A model generated the notes under the pieces. That model saw nothing but the letters and a program-made list of their open reading frames with translations. It searched no databases and had not been told where the DNA came from. DNA of 48,845 nt, from the NCBI GenBank assembly GCA_937902985.1, contig CALFNG010000397.1:1-48845 (forward strand), read 5' to 3'. This stretch comes from an uncultured Myxococcales bacterium (GTDB taxonomy: Bacteria > Myxococcota_A > Polyangia > Polyangiales > Polyangiaceae). Shown here in pieces: positions 16,720 through 27,244 of this stretch. The position numbers and the translations under genes were made by a program. Position 1 is the first letter of the stretch. Every line of letters begins with the position of its first letter.

Positions 16720-17610
16720 TCAGAACTCGCCGCTGAGGGTGAGCGAGCCGCCGCTCGCGCCGGGCGCCGGCATGACGCCGACCCATACCGACGGAGCCTC
16801 GTCCTTGTGATGCAGGTGCGGAACGATGACGCCGACGGTGGCTCCGGCCAGGGACCCAGCGATGACGTCGGTCGGAAAGTGCTGGCCGGCGCGGACGCGC
16901 TCGTAGCTCACGAACGACGTCAGCGCGGTCGCGACCGCGAGGGTGATCCACGGTCTCGCCGAGTGCCGATCGCGCGCGAACGCCAGGTACGTCGCCGTCG
17001 CGCCGATCGCCGCGATCGTCGAGGCGTGGCCCGAGAAGAAGGAGAGCTGGAGGTCGGTCGAGCACGACGCATTCGCGGCGGCCGTCGAGCAGTTCAAGTA
17101 GTCGATCGGGCGCGGGCGCCTGACCGCGATCTTCGTGATGTCGGTGAGGAGCTCGATCTGCGCGATGGTCTCGGCATAGAGCACCGCGTCGACGAGGAAG
17201 GCGTCCCATCCGTGCCGCTCCGCGGACAGGAACGGATCGAGCACGGCAAAACCGATCGCCGTGAAGAGTCCGATGGTCGAGTACGTTCCGGCGTGGGGGT
17301 CGATGGTCTGCGTCACGGTCCCGCGGTCGATGGGTAAGAGATTGCTCGTCGGGCCGGGCTGCGTCGGCCGAATCTCGCCGCTGCTCAAGACGAGGCCGAG
17401 GAGGGCCGCGATGCTGCCGCCACCGATCGTGAACATCCCGTCCATGACGGGGTCGATCACGAAGTGCTGCCCTGGTTCCAGCACCGGCGGGGCCGGCGGC
17501 GGAGTCGGCGCCGCGGGGGGCGGGCTGGCCGATTGTGCCAGCGCCGGCGACGGCGACAAGAGGACGACGGCGGGGAGGACACACAGAGCAGCGAAGCGTA
17601 CGGCCTTCAT
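16720..17610 (-). CDS. secreted PAP2-family acid phosphatase
   Basis: 296-residue exported type 2 phosphatidic-acid-phosphatase. The signal peptide ends PSPALAQS; a Pro-rich linker follows. All three catalytic motifs are present: K-x6-RP (KIAVRRPRP), FFSGH in place of PSGH, and S-xx-R-x6-H-xxx-D (SYERVRAGQHFPTDV). Several hydrophobic helices lie between them, so it probably acts in the inner membrane or periplasm on lipid or isoprenyl phosphates. The ATG at 17610 is chosen by the signal peptide; the long upstream extension of the frame is antisense noise. Genes for the anti-sigma and sigma factors follow on the same strand. Confidence 0.88.
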   Translation of the reverse strand: MKAVRFAALCVLPAVVLLSPSPALAQSASPPPAAPTPPPAPPVLEPGQHFVIDPVMDGMFTIGGGSIAALLGLVLSSGEIRPTQPGPTSNLLPIDRGTVTQTIDPHAGTYSTIGLFTAIGFAVLDPFLSAERHGWDAFLVDAVLYAETIAQIELLTDITKIAVRRPRPIDYLNCSTAAANASCSTDLQLSFFSGHASTIAAIGATATYLAFARDRHSARPWITLAVATALTSFVSYERVRAGQHFPTDVIAGSLAGATVGVIVPHLHHKDEAPSVWVGVMPAPGASGGSLTLSGEF

Positions 17611-17692
17611 GAGCCTTGAGATGCCGTCGGGTCGCTGGCGTGACCGAAGAAAGAGCGGCGCGTGGGTGCGAACTCGAGGGCCGCCGACGCCA

Positions 17693-18241
17693 CTATTCGC
17701 AGAACGCCTCGTCGACGGGTCCGCCGGCTGCGGTCCCGGTCGATTCGCAGCGCTTCCTGGCGGGGCAGTCGCTCGTGAACGTGCAGTCACGCTGGCATCC
17801 CGAGACGTGACCGTCGCGGCGCACGAAGAAGTACTCGCCCGGCGGGCACTCGGCCCGGACGCTCGCCGGGAGCGAGGCCGGGGCGGCGGGCACGTGGGAG
17901 CACCCCGCCGCGCCGATCGCTTGGCTCCGATGCACCATCGCCTGCTCGCAGGTTTCGTCCGCCTGCGACCAGGACTCGATGTGCGCGCGAGCATTGCCCA
18001 CCGCGCGATCGACCTGGCCATCTCCGTTCCCGGCCGCGCGTAGCCAGCAACGAAGCTGGGAGAGGAATTCCACGCAAGGTTCCGGCAGCACGGGCGATAG
18101 GTCCGCCTCCACGGCAGGGACACCGGAGTCCGGCGCTTGCGAGCCGACGACGGTCGGGGTGGCCGTGCTCATCGTCCTGCAAGAGACCGCCGTCAGCGCA
18201 GCGAGCATGCACGCATTCCAGCAATGGCGATCGGGGTCCAT
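17693..18241 (-). CDS. small Cys-containing lipoprotein
   Basis: 182 residues. A hydrophobic N-terminus ends LTAVSC, an acceptable lipobox. The mature part has a helical piece with CWLRAAGNGDGQ and QADETCEQAM, and a C-terminal block with eight cysteines, including FFVRRDGHVSGCQRDCTF and CPARKRCES, which reads like the short disulfide domains of myxobacterial surface proteins. It lies 82 bases upstream of the PAP2 gene on the same strand and may head that operon. It is divergent from the Omp85-type gene, with 213 bases between the starts. Family unknown. Confidence 0.65.
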   Translation of the reverse strand: MDPDRHCWNACMLAALTAVSCRTMSTATPTVVGSQAPDSGVPAVEADLSPVLPEPCVEFLSQLRCWLRAAGNGDGQVDRAVGNARAHIESWSQADETCEQAMVHRSQAIGAAGCSHVPAAPASLPASVRAECPPGEYFFVRRDGHVSGCQRDCTFTSDCPARKRCESTGTAAGGPVDEAFCE

Positions 18242-18454
18242 GAAGCGTGGGATGCCGGGTCGTCGCGATCGTGACCGCCGCAAGCCAGGTCATCGACGTC
18301 CTTGCGAGCAGCGTGGACGCCGATCCGGTCACGCCAGCGCCCGCCCTGGCATCTGACGCACCGTGCACCTCGATCCGCCCTTCGTGCGCCCGTTCGTCGT
18401 GGGCTGTCTCGCGAAGCCGGGGCGAGTCCTCGTGGCGGTGGAGCGAGGTCCGTC

Positions 18455-19816
18455 ATGAGGAGCCATGCTGTCCTCCTCGCCGTCGCGCTGGGTCTCGTCT
18501 CGAAGGCCGCTCGCGCAGACACGCCAGAGGCAGTGTCGGCACCCTCGCAGCCCTCTCCGAAGCGCGCGGTGCCCGACTTCGACGGCCGGGGTCCCGAGCC
18601 GACGACGGCCGGCGACGTGGCGCTCTGGGTTCCGCGCGTCGTGCTGTCGCCGCTCTACTTCGTGAGCGAGTACGTGATCCGGCTGCCGCTATCGCTCGCG
18701 GTCCCCGCTGCCGAGCGAGCGGACCTGCCGCGGAAGGTCTACGACTTCTTCACCTTCGGTCCCGAGCACAAGGCAGGCTTCGCGCCCGTCGGTTATTACG
18801 ACTTCGGGTTCAACCCGAGCATTGGCCTCTATGCCTTCTGGAACGACGCAGGCTTCAAGGGCGACGACTGGCACGCGCACGTCGAGGCGTGGCCGACCGA
18901 CTGGCTCGCGGGCTCGCTCACCGACCACATCCAGATCGACGCGCACCATGCAGTGCAGTTCCGCGTGGAGGGGATCCGCCGGCCGGACCATGTCTTTTAC
19001 GGCATCGGGCCCGATACGCGGCAGTCAAGCCAGAGCCGGTACGGGGAGGACGTCTTCAACGGAGGGGCCACCTACGAATGGCGCTTCTGGCGGGCGAGCC
19101 GCTTCCAGACGGGTGTCGGGCTGCGCGCGGCGAGCCTGTACGACGGGCACTATGGCTCCGATCCGAGCCTGACCCGGGAGGCGGCGACCCACGCATTCCC
19201 GCTCCCCCCGGGCTTCGGCGGAGGCTACACGGCCGAGTCCAACCGCGCCGTCCTCATCGTCGACACGCGTAACCCGCGACCCGCGCCCGGATCGGGGTTG
19301 CGGGCGGAGCTCCTCGGAGAGCAAGACAGCGAGGTCGGCCACGCGCCGGCGTCGGGGTGGGTGCGGTACGGAGCCTCGGTGGGCAGCTACCTTGATCTCA
19401 ACCAGCGCGGCCGCGTCATCAGCCTCTCGGTGACGACGCTGTTCACCGATCCCCTCGGCGACCGGCCGGTTCCCTTCACCGAGCTGGCCTCGCTCGGCGG
19501 CGACCCGCCCATGCGCGGCTACTACCCGGGCCGGCTCGTCGATCGCAGCGCCATCGCCGCCATGGCCCACTACATGTGGCCGATCGGCCCGTGGCTGGAC
19601 GGCACGATGCGAGCCGCCGTCGGCAACGTCTTCGACGAGCACCTGCAGGGCTTTCGGCCCGGACGCCTGCGCTTCTCGGGGGACATCGGCATCTCCAGCG
19701 TGGGCGTCGGCGAGTACCCCATCGAGCTCATCTTCGGGCTCGGCTCGGAGACTTTCGAGCAAGGCGCCGAGATCGACTCGTTTCGAGCCACCCTCGCGGT
19801 AAACCATGGGTTTTGA
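18455..19816 (+). CDS. Omp85-type outer-membrane beta-barrel without POTRA domains
   Basis: 453-residue outer-membrane protein of the bacterial surface antigen (D15/BamA barrel) family. A cleavable signal ends ARAD. The C-terminal two-thirds is a beta-barrel with the conserved SLGGDPPMRGYYPGRLVDRS block, equivalent to the RGF/Y motif that marks Omp85 lumens, and the chain ends in AVNHGF with a terminal Phe as BamA substrates do. Only about 70 residues precede the barrel, so POTRA domains are absent. GAGCGAGG lies before the ATG at 18455. The following lipoprotein gene overlaps by 11 bases, tying the two in one operon. Confidence 0.85.
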   Translation: MRSHAVLLAVALGLVSKAARADTPEAVSAPSQPSPKRAVPDFDGRGPEPTTAGDVALWVPRVVLSPLYFVSEYVIRLPLSLAVPAAERADLPRKVYDFFTFGPEHKAGFAPVGYYDFGFNPSIGLYAFWNDAGFKGDDWHAHVEAWPTDWLAGSLTDHIQIDAHHAVQFRVEGIRRPDHVFYGIGPDTRQSSQSRYGEDVFNGGATYEWRFWRASRFQTGVGLRAASLYDGHYGSDPSLTREAATHAFPLPPGFGGGYTAESNRAVLIVDTRNPRPAPGSGLRAELLGEQDSEVGHAPASGWVRYGASVGSYLDLNQRGRVISLSVTTLFTDPLGDRPVPFTELASLGGDPPMRGYYPGRLVDRSAIAAMAHYMWPIGPWLDGTMRAAVGNVFDEHLQGFRPGRLRFSGDIGISSVGVGEYPIELIFGLGSETFEQGAEIDSFRATLAVNHGF

Positions 19817-21545
19817 CGGACTTCGCCCCTGGCTCCTCGGCTGCTTGGTGCTCGCGGCATGCGCGCACGAGGAGCGATTGTTTCGGTTGCGTGAGCCGAT
19901 ATGGCGAGACGGCGACCTTCAGTCGGTCACCGCGCGCTGTCACCGCGAGCCGACCCCCAAGGAACCGGCGCACGTCTCCTGCGCTCCGGAGTCCGTTCCG
20001 GCGCCGCTGATGTGGGACGGGGCCGACAACCTCTTCTTCCGGCCGCTATCCGAGTCGCTGGGCGTGGTCGTCGGCGGCGAGGCGGTGGACGTCAACAGCC
20101 TGGACGAGGTCCCCGACTCCGCGTGGTTCACCAACCGGATCGGTCGGGGCCTAATGACGCCCGAGCAAGTCGCCCTCGGAGCATGCACGGCGGCGACGCT
20201 GCTCGACGGGGCCGACGCGTCGGACGAGACGTGGATCATCGACAAGGGCAAGGGCGACGGCTCCACCGACGGCTTCCGCGTGAGCATCCCTGGCCATGGC
20301 AAGTACATGTTCAAGGCCGACGACGCCGACACGCCGGAGCACTCCAGCGCCGCCCAGACCGTCGGCACGAAGGTCTATTACGCGGCCGGCTACTACACGA
20401 GCTGCGAGCAGGTCGTCGAGTTTCGCCCTTCGGTGCTGAAGCTCAAGCCCGGCCTCCGCTGGAAGCACAACTTCGGAGACGAAGAGGACTTCGACCGGAA
20501 GGCGCTCGAGGGCGTGCTCGCGCATTGCCCGAAGCGGGATGGGCTCGTGCGAATGCAGGCGTCGGCCTGGCTCTCCGGCTACGGGCTCGGCGGATTTCAG
20601 TACCAGGGAACGCGCGTCGATGACCCGAACGACGTCGTGCCCCACGAGGACCGACGCGAGCTGCGCGGCAAGAGGCTCCTCGACGCCTGGATCGACCGGT
20701 ACGACGACCGCCGGGGCAACACGCTCGACATGTGGATGGCGGATCGACCCACGGCGCCCGACGCGTCTCCGGGGCACGTCATTCACAACAGCCTCGACAC
20801 GAGCGAGGCTCTCGGCTCGCTCTGGGCGTGGGACCCCGTCTCGCGACGTCTCGGGTACTCGTACCTCGTCGACTGGGGCGACATGGCGGGCGACTTCGTC
20901 ACGTTCGGCGCCCGCGTCCGGACGTGGGAGACCGTGCAGACGGCGCCGGGCAAGGCGCTCTTCGCGTACTTCAACGTCGACGACTTCGTCCCGGATCGCT
21001 GGAAAAGCGAATATCCCATCGCGGCCTTCAGCCGGATGACCGAGCGCGACGGCGCGTGGATGGGCCGCATCCTCGCGCGGTTCACGCCCGAGGCGGTCCG
21101 CACGCTGGCCGAGACAGGGAAGTTCAGCGACCCGGCCAATACCGACTACCTCGAGCGCGTCCTCGAGGGACGCCTGGAGAAGATCCTCGAGCGCTACCTG
21201 ACTCGTCTGTCTCCGATCGCCGACGTCCACGTCGAAGATGGCGCGCGGCTCTGTGGAGTGGACCTCGCCGAGCTGCGCCGCCTCCGCGACGCCGCAAGCT
21301 TCCGCTACACGGCCCGGCGCGTCGACGGCGCGTGGCTCACCGTGGATCGACGCCCGGGGGCTCAGGTCTGCGTGACGCTGGACCATCGAGCGCCCGACGG
21401 AGGCATTCCCGACGCGTCGCCGGCGCGCTACGTCCGCGTGCGCATCGAGGACGGCGTCGCCCAGGGACCGCTCGTCGCCCACCTCTACGACCTCGGTCCG
21501 GCGCGCGGCTACTTCCTCGCGGGGCTGGAGCGCCCGGATCGATGA
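19806..21545 (+). CDS. lipoprotein with kinase-like motifs, first paralogue
   Basis: 579 residues; lipobox LAAC with Cys19 and nothing resembling a membrane helix after it. It belongs to a widespread uncharacterised family recognisable by NSLDEVPDSAWFTNR (98-111) and DDPNDVVPHEDRRELRG (272-288). Three family motifs look like those of an atypical protein-kinase fold: GKYMFK with K170 (ATP lysine), RYDDRRGN with D300/D301 and N305 (catalytic Asp and Asn), and NSLDTSEALGS with D331 (in place of DFG). The kinase reading is inference. The gene overlaps the Omp85 gene by 11 bases and the second paralogue by 4 (ATGA). Its product should sit on the outer membrane or in the periplasm. Confidence 0.7.
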   Translation: MGFDGLRPWLLGCLVLAACAHEERLFRLREPIWRDGDLQSVTARCHREPTPKEPAHVSCAPESVPAPLMWDGADNLFFRPLSESLGVVVGGEAVDVNSLDEVPDSAWFTNRIGRGLMTPEQVALGACTAATLLDGADASDETWIIDKGKGDGSTDGFRVSIPGHGKYMFKADDADTPEHSSAAQTVGTKVYYAAGYYTSCEQVVEFRPSVLKLKPGLRWKHNFGDEEDFDRKALEGVLAHCPKRDGLVRMQASAWLSGYGLGGFQYQGTRVDDPNDVVPHEDRRELRGKRLLDAWIDRYDDRRGNTLDMWMADRPTAPDASPGHVIHNSLDTSEALGSLWAWDPVSRRLGYSYLVDWGDMAGDFVTFGARVRTWETVQTAPGKALFAYFNVDDFVPDRWKSEYPIAAFSRMTERDGAWMGRILARFTPEAVRTLAETGKFSDPANTDYLERVLEGRLEKILERYLTRLSPIADVHVEDGARLCGVDLAELRRLRDAASFRYTARRVDGAWLTVDRRPGAQVCVTLDHRAPDGGIPDASPARYVRVRIEDGVAQGPLVAHLYDLGPARGYFLAGLERPDR

Positions 21546-23263
21546 GAGCGTTCGTCTGGCTCGGCCTCGGCCTCGCCGCGTGTTCGCCCGCGGAAGTGCG
21601 GTTTCCGCTGCGCGCGCCGATCACGCGAGACGACGACCTGCGCGCGGTGACCGCGCCGTGCCACGCAGAGACCACCAAGACGGATCCGAACCACGTGTCG
21701 TGCGCACCCGCCGTCTACGTGTCGCCCGAGCTCTGGGACGAGGCGGACAGCGTGTTCTTCCGTCCGCTGACGAACGCACTGGGGCTCGTGACCAGCGGCG
21801 AGGCGAGCGACGTCAACAGCCTCGACGAGGTTCCCGACTCGTCCTGGTTCGCCAATCGTCTCGGCGCAGGCCCGATGAGCCTCACCGAAGTGCGGCTCGG
21901 GGGGTGCGACCCTTCGATGATCCTCGATCCCGAAGCCAGCGCCGACCGGAGCTGGACCATCGACAAGGGCAAGCCGGACGGGAATTCCCCGGGCTTCCGC
22001 GTCAACGTGCCGGGCAAAGGGAAGTACCTCTTCAAGCTGGACGGCTCCGGCCAGCCCGAGCTGTCGACCGCGGCCAGCGTCATCGGCGCCGCCGCGTACC
22101 ACGCCGCCGGCTACAACACGACGTGCGAGCAGGTCGTGTACTTCAAGCCTTCGCTGCTGAAGCTGACGCCGGGGCTGCGATACAAGTTCGCGACGCTCGG
22201 CGACGAGCGCGACTTCGATCAGACGGCGCTCGAACGCATCGTTCGCGCGGCGCCCCGTCGTGGCGCCACCATCCGGATGGTCGCGTCCGCGTGGCTTCCA
22301 GGCCGCGGAATCGGCCCGTTTCGCTACGAGGGGGTGCGGCCGGACGATCCGAACGACGTCGTCCCGCATGAGGACCGTCGCGAACTGCGCGCCAATCGCG
22401 TCCTCGCCGCGTGGCTCGGTCACGAGGACACCCACGAGAAGAACAGCGTCGACGTCTGGTTCGCCGATCACCCCGAGAGCCCCGACTCGTCGCCTGGGCA
22501 CGTCGTGCACTCCTACCTCGACTGGGGCGACTGCCTCGGCACGAACTGGCCCCAGGAAGAGATCACGCGCCGCATGGGCTATTCGTACATCGTCGATTGG
22601 GGCGACATTGCCTCCGATTTCGTGCGCCTCGGCATCCCTTCGCGCCCGTGGGAGAACGGTCGCGCGGCCGGGCACGAGCTCTTCGGCTATTTCGACGTCG
22701 AGCACTTCGTGCCCGACCGGTGGAAGAACGAATACCCGAATCCCGCATTCACCAGGATGACGGAGCGCGACGCCGCGTGGATGGCGCGCGTCCTCGCGCG
22801 ATTCACGCCAGAGAGCGTCCGTGCGCTCGCCGAGGCCGGTCGCTTCACCGATCCCGGCAACACCGACTACGTCGAGTCGGTGCTCGAGGGCCGGCTGTCG
22901 CGCATCCTCGATCGGTACCTCACGCGGCTATCATCGATCGCGGACGTCCACGTCGAGGGAGACGAGCTGTGCGGAGTGGACCTTGCAGAGCGGCGCGGCG
23001 TGCGCGAACCCGGACGATTTCGCTATACCGCGCATATGAACGGTGGCGTTCTTCTACCTGTTGCGGCCGACGAAGGCGCGCGGGTCTGCGTCGCGCTCGT
23101 CCACGTTGCAGGCGACGGCGGCGGTCCTGACGACGCGCCGAACCGTTACGTCCGCGTCGTGCTCGAGGACGCAGTCGCGGTCGGCCCGCTGCGGGCATAT
23201 CTCTACGATCTCGGCCCGGCGCGCGGATACCGATTGGCCGGGATCGAGCGCACGGAGCGGTGA
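21542..23263 (+). CDS. lipoprotein with kinase-like motifs, second paralogue
   Basis: 573 residues, lipobox LAAC with Cys14, starting in an ATGA overlap with the first paralogue. Similarity runs end to end, so this is a tandem duplication. The motifs are K165 in GKYLFK, HEDTHEKN with H294, D296 and N301, and SYLDWGDCLGT with D327. The second and third match the canonical HxD-x4-N and D-x-G patterns better than in the first copy, so this copy may be the more active one if these are kinases. The shared C-terminal half contains WKNEYPNPAF and ADVHVEGDELCGVDLAE. Function unknown; a role together with the Omp85-type barrel is implied by the operon. Confidence 0.7.
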   Translation: MRAFVWLGLGLAACSPAEVRFPLRAPITRDDDLRAVTAPCHAETTKTDPNHVSCAPAVYVSPELWDEADSVFFRPLTNALGLVTSGEASDVNSLDEVPDSSWFANRLGAGPMSLTEVRLGGCDPSMILDPEASADRSWTIDKGKPDGNSPGFRVNVPGKGKYLFKLDGSGQPELSTAASVIGAAAYHAAGYNTTCEQVVYFKPSLLKLTPGLRYKFATLGDERDFDQTALERIVRAAPRRGATIRMVASAWLPGRGIGPFRYEGVRPDDPNDVVPHEDRRELRANRVLAAWLGHEDTHEKNSVDVWFADHPESPDSSPGHVVHSYLDWGDCLGTNWPQEEITRRMGYSYIVDWGDIASDFVRLGIPSRPWENGRAAGHELFGYFDVEHFVPDRWKNEYPNPAFTRMTERDAAWMARVLARFTPESVRALAEAGRFTDPGNTDYVESVLEGRLSRILDRYLTRLSSIADVHVEGDELCGVDLAERRGVREPGRFRYTAHMNGGVLLPVAADEGARVCVALVHVAGDGGGPDDAPNRYVRVVLEDAVAVGPLRAYLYDLGPARGYRLAGIERTER

Positions 23264-23311
23264 GCGACGCGTGTGATTCGCCTGGGTTCGCAGAAGAAGG
23301 AAAATGCCCCG

Positions 23312-24004
23312 ATGCCTAAGAAGACGAAGACGACGCTCCGAACCCGCTCGATCGGCCGCCCGAGTTCGCCGCGCGGTACTTCGCCCATCAAGCTGCCGAG
23401 ACCGAAGTTCGGCGCCGGCAAGTCACTGGCGGCATCGTTGCAACGACGCCAGACGATCCGCGCGATCAGCAGCAGAAAGCTGCCCCTGCAGCTGCTATCG
23501 AACCTGCTCTGGGCGGCGTGCGGCGTGAATCGATTGAAGGGGCCGTTCGAATCGGTCGGAATCACCGCCGCGTCCGCGAGCAACTCGCAGGAGATCGACC
23601 TCTTCGTCGCGCTGGAGGACGGCGTCTACCTCTTCGACGCCCGTCGCCACAGGTTGCTTCCTGCGATCACAGGTGACCTTCGCACGATGGGCATCGGACC
23701 CGGGCAGAAGGACGTCGCCACGAAGGCGCCCGTGCAGCTCATCTACGTCGTCGACCTTCACCGCCTCTCGCACACATCCGGATTCCAGGAGCCGGGCCTG
23801 CAAGATCCCGAGGTCCAGAAGTCCTACTACTTTGTCGATACGGGACTCATCGCCGGTAACGTTTATCTGTTTGCGGCCTCTCAGGGCCTCGCCGCGTGGT
23901 TTCACAACTGCGACAAGGCGGGCCTCACGCGGAAGCTGAAGCTGCGCGACGAGCAGCGCGTGCTCTTCGGCCAGACGGTCGGGTACCCAGAACACAACTC
24001 GTAG
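23312..24004 (+). CDS. SagB-type nitroreductase-fold oxidoreductase
   Basis: 230-residue flavoprotein-type protein of the nitroreductase superfamily. RRQTIRAISSRKLPLQLLSN is the usual RRS-R-F-x6-L entry, LLWAACGVNR the second helix, and SASNSQEIDLFVALEDGVYL with FDARRHRLLP are typical of the SagB-type branch; NVYLFAASQGLAAWF is the late conserved helix. These enzymes bind FMN and act in peptide oxidation or, as in mycobacterial Acg, in flavin storage under hypoxia. A Lys/Arg-rich N-terminal extension of about 45 residues is unusual. GTG at 23273 is an alternative start; ATG at 23312 has AAGAAGG eleven bases upstream. It follows the paralogous lipoproteins by about 50 bases. Confidence 0.75.
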   Translation: MPKKTKTTLRTRSIGRPSSPRGTSPIKLPRPKFGAGKSLAASLQRRQTIRAISSRKLPLQLLSNLLWAACGVNRLKGPFESVGITAASASNSQEIDLFVALEDGVYLFDARRHRLLPAITGDLRTMGIGPGQKDVATKAPVQLIYVVDLHRLSHTSGFQEPGLQDPEVQKSYYFVDTGLIAGNVYLFAASQGLAAWFHNCDKAGLTRKLKLRDEQRVLFGQTVGYPEHNS

Positions 24005-24021
24005 CGTGTCGTCAGGCTGGA

Positions 24022-24045
24022 GCACCCCAAGGGGGCTCGGGGTGC
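24022..24045 (+). terminator. hairpin after the nitroreductase gene
   Basis: GCACCCC and GGGGTGC form a 7-bp stem around a 10-base loop, 18 bases after the stop at 24004. No T-run. Possible rightward terminator. Confidence 0.35.
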
Positions 24046-24110
24046 CTCTCGGCGTGGCGGCTGCGGGTGCGAGTTCGCGTATCGTCCTTGCAGCCGGCCT
24101 GGCGGCCGGA

Positions 24111-24142
24111 CCGAGGAGGGACGGAGGACCGTCCCTCCTCGG
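24111..24142. terminator. 14-bp perfect hairpin between convergent genes
   Basis: CCGAGGAGGGACGG-AGGA-CCGTCCCTCCTCGG: a perfect 14-bp stem with a tetraloop. It lies between the rightward nitroreductase gene (ends 24004) and the leftward PNPOx gene (ends 24155), where a two-way terminator is expected. Confidence 0.7.
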
Positions 24143-24154
24143 CGTCGAGAGCCG

Positions 24155-24589
24155 TCAACGCTCGAAGCGCCCCGTCTTCTCCTGCAACCGGAGGCGATAG
24201 AAGGTCGTCCGTCGCTGATCGACGTCGGAGTGAGTGACGGCGTCGGGTCGCGCGGCCTCCGGCTGGCCTTCCGGCGGAAATCGCGCGTTGAAGAGCGCCC
24301 TGGCGCGCGCTTCCTCCGCCCCGTAGAGCTCCTCGTAGACGCCCCAGGCGACCACACTTCGCCAGCGCGCCTTGTCACAGACCCTGTCGACCTCGAAGCA
24401 CACGTTCGGGTTGGCGCGCATGGTGCGGATCTTGAGGCCGTCGCGGGAGTGCGCGTAGACGCACTCTCCGTCGTACGCGTAGGCGACGGGTACGACGTAC
24501 GTGCGACCTTCGGCGTGGCAGCCGATGCGACCGACTTCTTCGGTTCGGAGCAGATCTTCGATTTCGGTTGGGGTGAGCTGGCCGATCAT
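24155..24589 (-). CDS. PNPOx-fold flavoprotein, NimA-like
   Basis: 144-residue split-barrel protein of the pyridoxamine-phosphate-oxidase-like superfamily. IGQLTPTEIEDLLRTEEVGR and IGCHAEGRTYVVPVAYAYD, followed by IRTMRANPNVCFEVD, match the group around nitroimidazole reductase NimA, which binds FMN or haem. ATG at 24589 has GGAGACC eight bases upstream. It begins 28 bases after the stop of ppsA on the same strand, so the two are probably co-transcribed from the promoter at 27136-27151. A paralogue with the same architecture lies at 34740. Substrate unknown. Confidence 0.85.
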   Translation of the reverse strand: MIGQLTPTEIEDLLRTEEVGRIGCHAEGRTYVVPVAYAYDGECVYAHSRDGLKIRTMRANPNVCFEVDRVCDKARWRSVVAWGVYEELYGAEEARARALFNARFPPEGQPEAARPDAVTHSDVDQRRTTFYRLRLQEKTGRFER

Positions 24590-24617
24590 CGGTGGTGGTC
24601 TCCTCTGGGCTCCCGTG

Positions 24618-27026
<2,409 letters not shown>

Positions 27027-27135
27027 GTTCGGCTTCCTCCGGCGCCAAGGGTGCGCCTCAACGCAATGAATGCACGGTCGCTCGGTCGTCCGATTCGCCT
27101 TCCATCGAGGGGCTCGCACGCCCGCGATCGATAAG

Positions 27136-27151
27136 AGCAGCTACCGGGCCA
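27136..27151 (-). promoter_or_regulatory. sigma-54-type promoter of ppsA
   Basis: On the minus strand TGGCCCGGTAGCTGCT: one mismatch in TGGCACG, CTGCT for TTGCW, GG-N10-GC spacing. Identical in copy 2. Predicted +1 near 27125, leaving a leader of about 100 bases that contains the shared CGTGCATTCATTGCG block. Confidence 0.6.
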
Positions 27152-27170
27152 GGTCGGAGCGGCGTAGGGC

Positions 27171-27186
27171 GGGCATGGCGGTTGCG
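27171..27186 (+). promoter_or_regulatory. sigma-54-type promoter of pfkA
   Basis: GGGCATGGCGGTTGCG: GG at 27172-27173, TTGC at 27182-27185. Copy 2 keeps the fixed bases (GGGCATGACCGTTGCT). Predicted +1 near 27197, about 48 bases before the start. Confidence 0.6.
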
Positions 27187-27244
27187 ATCCGGGTTCCTTC
27201 GTGAGCGTCGATCCGCCGCGAAGAAGGAAGAGAGACCAACCATT

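Larger units (their letters stand above)
27028..27210. repeat. duplicated divergent control region, copy 1 (ppsA/pfkA)
   Basis: This 183-bp block aligns without a gap to 32873-33055, with 29 mismatches by hand count (about 84% identity). Both copies separate a leftward metabolic operon from a rightward one. The most conserved parts are a leftward and a rightward sigma-54-type element, GTCCGATTCG, and the block CGCAATGA[AG]TGCACGG. The spacer between the two promoters is the most variable part. Confidence 0.85.

Noticed and set aside
16463-17584. 373-codon minus-strand frame read as one protein through the phosphatase gene
   Set aside because: Only its last 81 codons (the zinc-finger anti-sigma) are real; the rest is an out-of-frame reading of the PAP2 gene.
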